From: Pardosa pseudoannulata
Taxonomy: Eukaryota; Arthropoda; Arachnida; Araneae; Lycosidae
Assembly: GCA_032207245.1 (NCBI GenBank)
Contig: CM063510.1
Span: forward strand, 48,932,495 to 48,996,494
Direction: 5' to 3'
DNA: 64,000 nt
A program made the translations under genes and the position numbers. Positions 1-10,607 of this stretch are shown here, in pieces (the stretch's first letter is position 1; each line of letters opens with the position of its first letter). The notes under the pieces were generated by a model. That model was not told where the DNA came from. It saw nothing but the letters and a program-made list of their open reading frames with translations, and did not search any database.

Positions 1-1383
1 CTATATAAAGTTTTTAATGAGAAAGTTTTCTGTCATGGTTTAAACAAATACTTCATGTTAATTTTCCAGTGAAAAATATGATTAAACTAGAAAGTGAAAA
101 GTTCAAATTGCATAGCTTAATAATATCGTAGTGATACAATTTTAAATCATTGAAATATATATGAAGTAAAATCTAGCAACTAAGATAAAGCTTAAAAGTT
201 ATAAGAACATTTTTGACGTACTCTGAAGCCTGAGAAAAGTTTCGTTAATCATTAGTTATCTGGGATAAATGAAAATAAAGAAAGAATTCCATTATTCATT
301 TTATGCATTTATTTGCATTTCTTAATAACAGAAGAATCCAAATCATGCAGATTAATCTTACTGAAGTAGTATAAAAAATTTAATTTACCTTAAAATAATT
401 ATTATATTAGACAAAGTAAAATTTAAATACTTTCTGAATTCATTTTTTATATCTTTAACCTTTTTCATCAAAGGGTTTTGTTGTAAATATACTTGATTAA
501 GCATTAAGAATTCTTAAAATGTGAATGCTCTTAATTTTTGACCCATTTTAGCAAGCATTTCAATTTTGAAGATTTTTAAGGAAAACTTTAATGTTTTATA
601 AAATTCTTGAACTAGGCTGTTAAACTAAGGCATTGATATAATTAACTGCACTCGAATACGTTTTATTACATGTCTGCTAAACCTTAAAAAATTGTCAACG
701 AAATTTTTGATCCGAAAAAGTTTTAAAAAATATAAACAAAACATAAAACCTTAAGAAATGATAAATGAAGAAGTTTCTGTACATGTTTAATGTTCACATT
801 TAACTGTACTCAGAAGTAAATTTTTGTATCTACTGTGACATTTTTTGTAACTTTTTAAATTTTTTACAATTATTAAAACCTTTCTTTCATTCGAAGTTTA
901 CAAAGTTTGTTATTAATTAATTGACCGAATGCTGTTTGAACCGTTTTTCAGTAGAGATTACAAATTGACTGGTGTCGCCATCTGACAGTTAAATCCCAAT
1001 CTTTTATATTTATTTATACAGGACTTGCATTTTGACATATTTATATTTAAGAAGATAAGGATTTAGACTACTTAACTGTTGAATTTTTAAATTTAACGTA
1101 AACTCATTCTGTAATTTAAAGTTTGTTTAACAATTAAGCATTACAATGAAACTCATTTTATACATTTTTCGGTGGACCGAAAAAAAATATCGCTTGAGTG
1201 TAAAAACTTACAAATGATAAAACGTACGAATGAAATAAAGACTAGAGCACCATTTATATGTTTTTTAACATTCGAGAAGAAATTTTTACCTTTACGGCTG
1301 AAGTGAAAAGAAGCTTTTTTTTAGGGGATTTTGAGTTACTTTTTGTTTTTATCATACATATTTTTATTTCACGGTTCACTTTT
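1..1383. other. AT-rich non-coding DNA, no gene seen
   Basis: I see no domain, RNA gene or clear repeat boundary here. Open frames are short and AT-driven. It could be intergenic or intronic sequence. Confidence 0.6.
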
Positions 1384-1672
1384 TTATTATATTGCTATCA
1401 TTATACTAGTACTATTTCTATTACTGCTTTTATTATTTACTATTATTTTTACTATTACTATTTTTATTATTCACTATTATTTTTAATATTACTATTTTTA
1501 TTATTCATTATTTATTATTTTTACTATTACTATTTTTATTATTCATTATTATTTTTACTATTGCTATTTTTATTATTTATTAATATTTTCACTTCTACAA
1601 TTTATTATTATTATTATTTATTATTTTTGCTATTAAAATTATTACTATTACTATTTTTATTACTATTACTAT
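1384..1672. repeat. ATT-rich imperfect minisatellite
   Basis: The + strand is almost entirely T and A with scattered C. Trinucleotides TTA/TAT/ACT recur, and a longer motif of about 30-35 bp (TATTATTCATTATT followed by TTTACTATTACT-like runs) is repeated four to five times with small changes. The 149-residue Leu/Tyr/Phe-rich frame across it comes from the composition and is not a membrane protein. Confidence 0.75.
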
Positions 1673-2357
1673 ACATAACAGTAGATGCAGCAAATTTACT
1701 GTTGTGATGAGGATACATATGAATATTTTATAGCGATAAAATTTTAATTTATTCAAATGGGATTGTGAATATTGCAAATACATGAAAAAAATTGCTTAAA
1801 AGCTTAAAATGCCACTTGAAACTATTTTTCATAATGTAGTTCAACGTTTAAAGGGATTTAATATTTTAAGAAGGATTTAAATATATGGACATTCCGAGGT
1901 TTTATGTTTATAGAGATCACCTTTTCAGCAATACCTATTAGATTCCACTTCATGGGTAATTCATGAGGACTTCTTAAGTAATTGGGATGTTTTTAATATT
2001 TCAACCATATATAGAGTAAAGATAACTAAAATATAAAGTGTTGGTAAAAATGGTATATTCTTAAAATTATACACTAGTATATTTTTTTGGAAGATTCCCG
2101 CGAAAAGCGTAATTAATCGATTTGCCGGACTTTTAAGGCATTATTCTTAAAGTTTTGTAAAGAAATCATATGAATTAACGTTAAAACACACAGAAACTTT
2201 TTAGTTGTTCTGCCAAAAATATAGACAGACACACACACATATGTGCAGATAAATGTTATATATCTCTTTTATAGTACCATACCTAGATTACTATAAACTA
2301 ATAAAGAATTAATATGTAAGTTATAAGATTGTATGAAGACTATATTTGTCCCTATAG
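1673..2357. other. No gene seen
   Basis: AT-rich sequence with a short (AC)n run near 2230. No recognisable coding or element structure. Confidence 0.55.
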
Positions 2358-2379
2358 TATATATATATATATATATATA

Positions 2380-3080
2380 CAGTCTGTATCGGTTATATGG
2401 TCAGCTCAGCGGTACAGAAAAATCAGACCATATAAGAAGGGTGACCATATATGCGGAACAATACATATACCGTGCATTTTTAATCCATAACAGAAGAGCC
2501 TTATCTACATTCCCATAAGGCGACAAGCACTGACGTTTTCTTTCTTGATCACCGATTTCAACACTTGAGGACCAAAGTTTGGCAACTAAAATGTTGTTTA
2601 ATGTCGTCCGGGTAATCGAATTTGCTTTGGCGAAAACAGCCTTTAAAAGATTAGATTTTTTAAAAATTTCAATCAATTCATTTTTGGCAGCAAATGATAA
2701 ATTCTTTCTTTTCGAAGCCATAATTAAAAAAATTAACGTTCTTATTCGTGACGTATGATCCAAATGCAACAAAATTTTCCTTTACTTGTTTTGTCTCAAT
2801 TTCACCTTAAGCAGGGAGAGATAACTTCAATAAACAGACAGATGTCCACCTCTAGTCAGGGGGCAAGAGAACAGAGAAAAGATTTCTTTAAAAAAAAAAA
2901 AAAAAAAACGGAAACCTGTTGAAAACATGAAATTGACCAAGACAATAACAAGAAAAAGAAAATTACTGTATAAGCGGTGCACTTTAACACATATTTCCTA
3001 TTAAGTTAGACGGGATTTTAGAAAACTGACCATATAAGGGGGGTGACCTTACAAGCGGGTGACCATATAGCCGTTACTGA

Positions 3081-3083
<3 letters not shown>
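2380..3083 (-). mobile_element. Internally deleted Tigger/pogo-like DNA transposon
   Basis: The 704-bp element starts CAGTCTGTATCGG and ends, on the opposite strand, CAGTCAGTAACGG. The terminal inverted repeats match at 21 of 24 positions. It is flanked by TA on both sides (2378-2379 and 3084-3085), the target of the Tc1/mariner/pogo superfamily. Subterminal copies of TGACCATATAA occur near 2427 and 3027. On the minus strand it keeps the first ~100 codons of a Tigger transposase and lacks the DDE catalytic core, so it is a non-autonomous deletion product. Both flanks are TA microsatellite, so it probably inserted into a TA array. Termini and target duplication are seen directly; the family name rests on the HTH remnant. 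Confidence 0.88.
2401..2721 (-). pseudogene. Tigger/pogo transposase N-terminal remnant (CENP-B-type HTH)
   Basis: This 106-residue frame begins at ATG 2721 (MASKRKNLSFAAKNELIEIF). The start fits the Tigger pattern of a short basic N-terminus and a psq/CENP-B-N helix-turn-helix (about residues 5-50). A second block, VDKALLLWIKNAR (about residues 68-80), matches the beginning of the CENP-B-type second DNA-binding domain. It then runs into the element's own terminal repeat and stops. The second HTH is incomplete and the DDE domain is absent; intact family members are roughly 400-600 residues. An upstream in-frame ATG would add 17 residues with no family resemblance. It could bind element ends at most. 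Confidence 0.82.
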
Positions 3084-3134
<51 letters not shown>

Positions 3135-3135
3135 A
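3084..3135. repeat. (TA)n(TG)n microsatellite
   Basis: About 14 TA units followed by about 10 TG units, directly abutting the right end of the Tigger-like element. The matching TA tract on the left is at 2358-2379. Confidence 0.95.
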
Positions 3136-3524
3136 ATATATCAAAATTATTACACTTCAAAAAATATCTATAAAAGGTAAAATGGGAATCATCCACAGAA
3201 TGTGATTATTGAAAAGACCAGGTGGGAGTTGAAACCCTCCAAACCTTGGTTAATGATGAAGATAAACATCTGCTAATGCAGAAGAGATGCCTCCTCCCAT
3301 TGGGATACGAAAGATCTGTCTGTAAAAGTTACAACCATTATACAGATTTGTTTAATTTCACACCAGGTTAATAAGAGCACCATATCATGTATAAGTAATA
3401 AATCTTGTAAATCATAATTTATCATATGAATGGAACAAAATATCAAAGAGATCATATATATCAATGGTATTAAAAAGACCAGAAAAGTTAAAACTTTTCA
3501 TATTGATACCATCTCTACCATTTA
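3136..3524. other. No gene seen
   Basis: Unique-looking AT-rich sequence between the microsatellite and the first solo LTR. Nothing recognised. Confidence 0.5.
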
Positions 3525-3528
3525 GTGT

Positions 3529-4292
3529 TGTGACGACTTTAATGTTCTTGAGTGAGAAGTAGCGTGAAGAAGGATCACAGTCACAGTAGAATTGGAAAAT
3601 CACTTTTATTTTTTGTGGAGTAAATAAGGGGTATGTACAGTATGTACAGAGGAAATCTAATTCTCCCAAAACAAGTCGAAACGTAGAAGATTTTTGCTGG
3701 CACTGAATTACCACGACGATCACAGTAGGAAAAAAAAGTTTAAAATAATCTCACAAATTGGAGAGGCTCTTTCATGGTGCAATGCCAACCCAATCTATCC
3801 CCCGTTCTGTATGCGAGAACCTGTCGTTCCTTATATGAGCGGACTTTACGAGTCTCTCGAACGCAGTTACCAAAAGGCTGGCTCCGATCAAAAATCGCCG
3901 AAGCCTCCACGAGGTCAAAGCACCTCCGTAAAAAAATCTCGAAAAGCCCCGAGTCGAAATATTCGAGGCTTTTTACACCTGGGGGTCAGTTACGGTCCCG
4001 CCAGCCGTTTTTTGGTCAGTTACGATTCCAATTACCTGGGAACTCCAGCTAAGGTTACACCTAGATTTCTTAGCTGAATTCTCATTTGTTGGCTATTCCG
4101 ATTGAGGCTTCTCCAGGCAATAATCCTCCGGGGTCATTACCAGCAACCGATCAGGGCGTAATACCTATTCAACTGAACTGTCACCATCCCAGACACTCTG
4201 TCGCGGCATTATTGTAGCCGAGCGGAACTGGAGGCTTCAAATCATCTGATTCCGGTGTTCGTTCTGGACAAAGAGGGGGGGGGGTCTTCACA
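3529..4292 (-). mobile_element. Solo LTR, copy 1 of a three-copy family
   Basis: The 764-bp unit starts TGTGACGACT and ends AGGGGG...TCTTCACA. It has TG...CA ends, with imperfect inverted termini TGTGA(C/A)GACT. It is flanked by the 4-bp target duplication GTGT (3525-3528 and 4293-4296). Read on the minus strand it carries a TATA-like GTGTAAAAAG around 3968-3980 and an AATAAA signal at 3605-3610, about 360 bp downstream. That is the usual LTR order, so the parent element probably lay on the minus strand. No internal gag/pol sequence adjoins it. A run of about ten G near the right end distinguishes this copy. The 92- and 127-residue frames inside are chance frames and are not conserved across copies. 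Confidence 0.85.
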
Positions 4293-4296
4293 GTGT

Positions 4297-4531
4297 GTTA
4301 TACTTTATTATGGGATGCACATGTCTCAGTATATTCAATAACTTAGTATTGGCTAATTTCAGGCAAGTACCGAATTCCTCAGTAAGAGAAAGAAATTTTA
4401 ATGGATTTTGTGGAATTTAGGTATTAATATTGGGTAAGGAAATTTAACTTTTTTTACTTTTAATCCAATCGTTCTATAAAAAGCTATGATTTTATTTAGA
4501 AAGGGAGAGAAATAGATATAGATATATCTTA
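4297..4531. other. Spacer between two solo LTRs
   Basis: 235 bp not shared with the LTRs. Because each neighbouring LTR has its own target duplication, this is pre-insertion host sequence and not retrotransposon interior. Confidence 0.6.
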
Positions 4532-4535
4532 CTGG

Positions 4536-5276
4536 TGTGACGACTTCAATGTTCTCGAGTGAAGAGGTAGCGTGAAGAAGGATCACAATCACGAAAAAAT
4601 TGGAAATTACTTTTATTCTTTCTGGAGTAAATACTTTTATATATACAACGGGATTCTAATTCTCCCCAAAACAAATAGAAATGTAGAGGATTTTCGGCCG
4701 GCATTGAATTGCCACGACTATCACAGTCGGGAAAATAAAAGATTAAATAATCTCAGAAATGGGGATGCTCTTCCAGGGTGCAATGCAAGCCAATTTGTCC
4801 CCCGTTCGGTGTCCGAGACCATGCTGCTCCTTATATGAGTAGACTTTACGAGTCTCCCGAACGCAATCACTAAAAAGTTGGCTCCGGTCAAAAGACGCGA
4901 AAGCCTCCACGAGGTCAAAGCACCTACGTAAAAAAATGTCGAAAAGCCCTGAGTCACAAAATTCTAGGTTTTTTATACCCGGGGGTCAGTTACGGTCCCG
5001 CTAACCATTTTTTGGTCAGTTACGATTCCAGTTACCTGAGAACTCCAGCTAAGGTTGCAACAAGTTTTTTTTTTGGTTTAGTTCTCATTCGCTAGCTGTC
5101 CCGATTCCGGAATTCCTGAGGATTCATTAACGTGACCGATCAGGGAAGTAACGCCTATTCAATCCAACTGTCAACATCCCAGACTCTGCAACGCCAAGCT
5201 ATTGTAAACTGGTCAACAGGTGGGATTTCCCATCAGCTAATTAGGTGCGTGCTCTGAACAAAAGAGAGTCTTCACA
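4536..5276 (-). mobile_element. Solo LTR, copy 2 of the same family
   Basis: 741 bp, TGTGACGACT...TCTTCACA, flanked by CTGG on both sides (4532-4535 and 5277-5280). It is in the same orientation as copy 1 and alignable along its whole length. On the minus strand it has a clear TATA box (GGTATAAAAAACC, about 4966-4980) and AATAAA near 4610. It lies only 243 bp from copy 1, but the different target duplications show a separate insertion. Confidence 0.86.
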
Positions 5277-5280
5277 CTGG

Positions 5281-5631
5281 ATATACATGGCTATAATAAA
5301 GCAATTTACATGTCTTGAAGTTGAAATGACACCAATGGGCTTCTCTAGTTTTAAAGTACTTTACACTTTGACTGTAAAAAATAAGGAAATCTATGGAGAA
5401 AATTATTATAGAGAATATAAAAATAAGAGAAATAGATTTCACCACATGCACGATCATGTGTTGAAGGCTATAACAGATCTAAGAAGATAAGAAAAGTAAT
5501 ATTTAAAAATGTTACGAGAATTTTAATTTTTTTTAACAGTGTACAATGTCTTCTTAAAGTATTTTTTTTTAATCTAATTTTGTTTTAGAATTCAAAGAGG
5601 GAAAAAAAAATGGACCGACTAGTTCCGTTCT
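5281..5631. other. No gene seen
   Basis: A 70-codon frame crosses the end of the solo LTR and continues to 5490. It matches nothing I recognise and begins inside the LTR, so it is not called. Confidence 0.5.
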
Positions 5632-6056
5632 TCCATATATAGAATAATTGTTATAAAACACTGTTTAGTTACGATTTGTTTATCTATGTATCCAACCCTT
5701 GTGCTTTTCTCCCCAAACTATTTTTTTATGACTGTCGTAATAAGATTTTGAAAGCACTAGACATCTTTTTAAGGTCATTTAGAAACAAATTATTTTTTCT
5801 AGACATCACGTTCATGCCTTGAAAACATCCGCACAAGATTTTTGGTACACAGGAGATGAAGAAAGTTTAGAGAAGACATGAAATAAAAGATAAAATACAT
5901 TATGAAAAAAATTAACTTCTGAATGAAAATCACATCTCCTTCTGGAAAATGCTTAAAAAAAGTTCGCCAAATGTTTTGTTTTGTTATTGAGAGCGGTTGG
6001 CACTAAAGTCAGAATGAATAACTCATTTCTGTTGATTTTCCTGGTTATTACTTTCT
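5632..6056 (-). repeat. Unnamed interspersed repeat, copy A
   Basis: The reverse complement aligns with 34163-34567 and, more loosely, with 46935-47275. Shared landmarks are AAATCAACAGAAATGAGT, GAGATGTGAT, TCATGTCTTCT, CATGAACGTGATGTCT and ATTACGACAGTCAT. No terminal repeats or coding capacity were found, so the class is unknown. Confidence 0.7.
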
Positions 6057-7229
6057 TATTTACGTAGTACAAGGAAAAGTATTGTAATCTCCTTCCTAAT
6101 TTTTTTAAAATTAAGTTGTGGCATTTGCTTGTGGCATTCGCCCATGAATGACTCCGATTTTGTTGAGCATTTTTATTATAGCAGTGCCATATAGGCAACT
6201 GGAACAGGCGGAATAATCTTCCAGCTTTTTAGTTCTCATGGGTCCATTGTTAAAGGTGAGCATCTTTACTGGGTTCGTATTCTAATGTCTAAATAAATGT
6301 CCTAGCCACCGAATCCTGTGACTTTTGTGATCTTAGCGGTGGGGGACGGTATCATTTACGTCCGAGGTCCTCAGCCAAACCTGGGAAGGCGCACTCGAAG
6401 ATTAAAACCTAAATGATCTAGTCTAGCCTAAATGCTGTTCGGCAAGGAAACTTTCTTTAGAGGCGTAACTGTCTGAGTGACCAATTTCTACGGCTGTTTT
6501 AATTATTACTGGCCAAGTCTTGGCTTAGCGATATCACTGCGTGGGAACTGCAAATCAACATCTGATCTAAAGAATGATACAGACTTGGTCTCTCGTTCAA
6601 ACTAAAGTTCAATGCCATTTGCAGTTATCTGTTTAGCAGAAAATTTAATCAAGAACGTTATACATAATTAGCTTTAACACTGTGTACGCATTAACATATA
6701 CCTCAAATATACAATATATAAAAATTTTTAAAAATCATGAAATCTACAAACTTCATAATTAAAAAAAAATGAAATGACACCTTAAAAGAGTAATGAAGAA
6801 ATGGAATCTGAGCAGAAGCCTGTAAATTAGTTTTTCTGTCAAGGTTTTTGGAGGTCACTTCTTTCGCTTGCGTGTTTACTGTATCTCTACAGCGCCTTCC
6901 CTTCATCCCAAGATCTATATTCTGTGCATCAGTCTAAACCCTTTAAGCGGTCAATTGTCTTTTTACCAGAAATGCTTCCAAAAAAGGCATATTTTTTTAT
7001 CGCATATAATAAAGTACCATACTTAATAGAATAAGAATAATAAAAAAAAATTTTATTCACTTTTAACGCTTTTACAGGATTTTTTATTTTACAATTTTGG
7101 AACACAAAACCCCCTAAATGTTTGCTTTTTTCAAGTACATTCTGCATACAGTGAAGAATGGTTCACAAATTCTACAAAATTTTCTCTCATACTTACTGTG
7201 AATTTTGAAGTTTACACTTTCCAAGCAGT
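6057..7229. other. No gene seen
   Basis: Moderately AT-rich. Somewhat GC-richer sequence at about 6240-6560 resembles worn repeat DNA but has no boundaries I can support. The lower part (7060-7229) may be the 3' tail of the piggyBac copy next door. Confidence 0.45.
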
Positions 7230-7619
7230 TCAGAAGTCTTTTTGTGTATGGTACAATTTGAAGCATGGTGTAATGCAAAGTCGTAAGTCTCAATTAGGGC
7301 ATAAATACAGTGTTTCTTTTCGGATTCTCTTTCCATTCTCATTTCTTTTCGAACAGCACACTGCACATTGTCTTGCAGGTCTCAGTTTCTTAACTGTAGG
7401 AACAATCATTTCCAAAAAATGTCTCTCTGTCAGTTTCAGAGGATTAGGCTCCGAACGTGGTCGTCCAAGTAGAAAATTTATTCCCGAATGGTATTTTTCG
7501 ATTATACGGTCAACGAGATTAAGTCTAAATTCTAGTTGCTTGTGTTTTCCTCCGTTTTTACGGTAGACGACATGTGAGTTCCATACAGCAATATCGAAAA
7601 ATATTAATACTAAATAGTC
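7230..7619 (-). pseudogene. piggyBac-like transposase C-terminus (PGBD-type), degenerate
   Basis: A 130-codon minus-strand frame from 7619 to the stop at 7230 reads ...FFDIAVWNSHVVYRKNGG..., then LEFRLNLVDRIIEKYHSG, GRPRSEPNPLKLTERHF, and ends in a Cys-rich block with QCAVCC, LYLCPN, LRLC and PCFKLYHT. This is the end of the piggyBac DDE domain followed by the family's C-terminal zinc-ribbon. An in-frame TGA at 7290-7292 sits where family members have a zinc-binding Cys. Just above 7619 the frame breaks and the rest of the transposase (about 400 residues) is missing. No TTAA-flanked ends were identified. Recognition is firm; the copy is dead. Confidence 0.9.
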
Positions 7620-8348
7620 TCTTTACAACAATGCAAAATACGGGAAAACCAGAAAAGGAAAGGAGAAAATATCGATGCCCGTACACCGTACGGGCAAACC
7701 AGTTGAGGCCGATTTTGGGTAGCACGTACACTATACGGGAAAACAGCTTAAGGGGATAAGCCGTACGTGTCCTCTGGGCGGTGCTAAATGAGTGAAAACT
7801 TCAGAGGTATACCACCTTTAGGTGTATACGGGTGTCACAAGTCCGAGATGCTTTAGTGCTCTCCGTTCTTCCTTGTAGACTCGAGGTTTCCTTCGTAGTG
7901 ATTGCTCCTTACTGGGTTGGACAAAATAAAAATCAGACCACGACGGACCTCTTGTTAGTCAAAAAATTATTTTGGTAGTCGTTTCGGATCGCTGTTGTGA
8001 CGGTCTGGACATTAGTTTAATCCTCTGTACGAGCACAAGCCTGGGTCAGATATACTAATACGATTATGATCTTAACGATGTTTGGTTGTCTATATTTTCG
8101 CCAGATTTCAAAGTCAGGCATTGATCTCCTAACACCGTTTTCACAAACTGTTCAAAATTTTTTCTTACAATCTTGTGCTCAGAGGTCAATTGTTTTTTCC
8201 CATAAGTTTAGAATAAGTCATGGACATCAAAGCTTAAATTTATGGATACTAAAAAATAATTTTTTTTAACCTTTGATGGTAAACAGCCATTCCTAAGGAT
8301 TAGGCTTTGAGATGTTTACCACGAAGTACTTCACCCCGTAACAGTAAA
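7620..8348. other. Non-coding stretch with repeated GTAC-type inverted motifs
   Basis: The palindrome GCCCGTACACCGTACGGGC lies near 7677-7696. A related imperfect one, CCCGTATAGTGTACGTGC on the minus strand, lies near 7722-7741, and GCCGTACG follows at about 7760. The series suggests element-end structure, but no boundary or target duplication could be fixed. Confidence 0.45.
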
Positions 8349-8350
8349 AG

Positions 8351-8401
<51 letters not shown>

Positions 8402-8402
8402 G
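8349..8402 (+). repeat. Poly(A) tract
   Basis: About 53 bp of A with two G interruptions. It could be the tail of a retroposed sequence lying to its left, but no LINE or SINE body is recognisable and I see no matching target duplication. Confidence 0.8.
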
Positions 8403-10090
8403 GATATAGTCATGAGTTAACATTTAAAAATGTCCATAGTTTAAATAATTAAAACGAAACCCTGGAAGAAGGTAGTATTCTGCTTGCCGTTAATGTTAAA
8501 GTAAGAGAAAAAGGTTTAAACTAGCGAAAAAAGGTTTAAAAAGGTAACCAAAACTAAAACGAAGCCCTTTAATTTAGTGATGTTAATTGGGTTCAAAAAT
8601 AATATTAGGAACAAGTTGCTTTTACATAATTAAGCTTGGAGAGAGGGGGGGGGGTCCCCAAGCATGGGTTCAGTCCCAGAAGTGATATGAAACAAACACT
8701 TGACTGTACAGATATTTGAGTTTGTGTTATTATGTAAAAAAAAGAGCGTTAAAAACATCTTGAATAATATTTGCATTTAAATTGTAACGAGAAAAAGGAA
8801 CATAAACTGACAACAAAATGAAAACTTTGTTGCCATGAGAAATCATTTATAGAAAGTCAAGCTATTATTACTTGAGCTTTAAAAACGAAATTAATATTTA
8901 ACAATTTCATAAAAATTCTTTACAGTACTTTAATATATTTTTTAAAGTTTTCATCAAAACACACATTTATGATGTGTTTATAAATTCCGAGAGTTGCAGC
9001 ACGATTTCAAATCGGGAGCCAACATAAGCAGAGACAATTATTATAGATTCACTTTTTCCATTTTTACACGTTCTTGAAGAAATGCAAAAATTCCTTTAGC
9101 TTATTCCGAGTTTTTTCTCTCTCGGTACTGCTAACGTTCTCCATTTAACGGTATTGCGTTATTTTATATGAGATTACAGTTGTTATACGCGAAGCACTTC
9201 CTCGCTGAAGATTCCACTAATAAGTAACTGCATAAATTTAAAAGCATTTCTAAAAATGCACTGAAAGAAAAGAAAACGAGTTTAAACAAAATCTGAAGAA
9301 TAATGCATAATCAAATTTGAAAATTTTTTTTTATTCCTCGAAAAGAATATTATTGGAACAAGGCCAAAGAGAAATGAACGATACTGATGGTGTTTTAAGA
9401 AAAATAAGAAAAAGAAAAAACCTTTTGTACTTTTTATTTTAAAAAAGAAACTTATTGTTCTAAGCGTATTATTTTAAAGCTGCAGGGCGAATAATCTGCT
9501 TAGCGGTTTGCAGTTATGTATCTGTTATGACAGCTGTTCTGCTTCAGGAACGTTCATTTGTTGCCGTTGCAGCACAAGCGTTCCCGGATAATGGGGGACG
9601 AGAATAACCAAATAATCAAGCTGTGGGATAGTGACACTTTAAGGATAAGAAAGAAAGAAAAATCGAATAAAGGTTCTCGTTATGATATTTATTTAAGTTT
9701 GTTTAAATAAAGAACAAGCCCTGTAAGGAAAATGAGCTTTCTGATGTTTATCTCTTGAAATGTATTTTTTATTCTTTACATTAACTTCCGCTCGGAAACT
9801 GTATTTTTCAAAATAAGCTTATTTACACTAAAAATACTTTGCTTTTCACAAAGAGAGTTTTTATTTAAGAGATTATTTCGATAAGGATTGCAAAGGTTTT
9901 AACGGATAGCTGTTTCACGTATGAGCAGCAAAATGAGGATTGGATTAATTGACATACTACAGGGTGGTCCACATTTTTAAAAACATTTCATGTTTGAAAA
10001 GAAATTAAGCTAAATGAGATACGTGGATATTTATTATTTTCCTGAAAAGGTAATTTAAAACAGTTTTTCACAACGAAATTTAAGACTTAA
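8403..10090. other. No gene seen
   Basis: AT-rich and without recognisable features over about 1.7 kb. A run of G occurs near 8645-8655. Confidence 0.55.
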
Positions 10091-10099
10091 ATTTTAAAT

Positions 10100-10430
10100 T
10101 CTTACTTTGCCCGTGTGGTGACCGGACGTGAAAGAATAGTTCCAATGTAGCTCATGCATGTCGTAAGAGGCAACTAAAATTGGTATCCAGCCTCCGGAGG
10201 TATACCCTGTTCCTGGGGATTATATCAGGGGACCCCACCAAGGGGTTTACCTACTTTAGTTGTCGCAATCCCAAGGTACCTCAACGATCTATTTCTCCTT
10301 TCTCTTTGCTTTATCTTCCTCTCTTGTTTTTCTTGGGTTTGGGCCGCTGGTCACAGTGCTCTTGAAAAAACCTTCCAAGAGCTGACCTTCAGTCTATTTC
10401 TTTTCATAAATTCTGAATTAAACACGTCAT
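10100..10430. repeat. Possible repeat fragment, class unknown
   Basis: GC-richer than its surroundings, containing CATGTCGTAAGAGGCAACTA and a CCTGGGGATT block that feel like dispersed arthropod repeat sequence. No second copy is in the window, so this is only an impression. Confidence 0.3.
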
Positions 10431-10496
10431 CATCTCCGATGAAGGAACTTTCTATAGTTTTTTATTCTTTGTTCTTTATGTCTTTATTGTGTTACC

Positions 10497-10607
10497 TTTC
10501 AACAAGATGGAGCTATACCACACTGGGACCCCATAGTTCAAACGGAGCTGGATAAAATATTTTCTGACCATTTATTGGTTTTGGAGAACCTATACCAAAG
10601 AATATAG
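10497..10607 (+). pseudogene. Transposase fragment, Tc1/mariner-IS630 type (DDE core scrap)
   Basis: A 36-codon frame reads FQQDGAIPHWDPIVQTELDK then IFSDHLLVLENLY and stops at 10605. FQQDGAxPH is the hallmark around the second catalytic Asp of the transposase group that also carries an N-terminal DUF4817 domain. The following TELDKIFSDH matches its LDxxFP stretch, and the WPPRSPDL motif that should follow is lost. Other parts of the same type of protein lie at 20.0, 23.5, 24.4 and 50.8 kb. Confidence 0.8.

Noticed and set aside
1258..1707. 149-residue open frame rich in Leu, Tyr and Phe
   Set aside because: It is the translation of a TTA/TTTTA minisatellite; no start context or family resemblance.
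3694..4077. 127- and 92-residue frames that partly resemble a frame at 20705-20908
   Set aside because: They lie inside the solo LTR family; similarity comes from the shared LTR sequence, and the frames are interrupted at different points in each copy.
3529..4292. The three-copy family as a TIR DNA transposon, because its ends are inverted over 10 bp
   Set aside because: LTRs commonly have short imperfect inverted ends; TG...CA termini, 700+ bp length and TATA/AATAAA order fit an LTR better, though this cannot be excluded fully.
3529..5276. The two neighbouring LTRs as the two ends of one short retrotransposon
   Set aside because: Each has its own different 4-bp target duplication, so they are separate solo LTRs.
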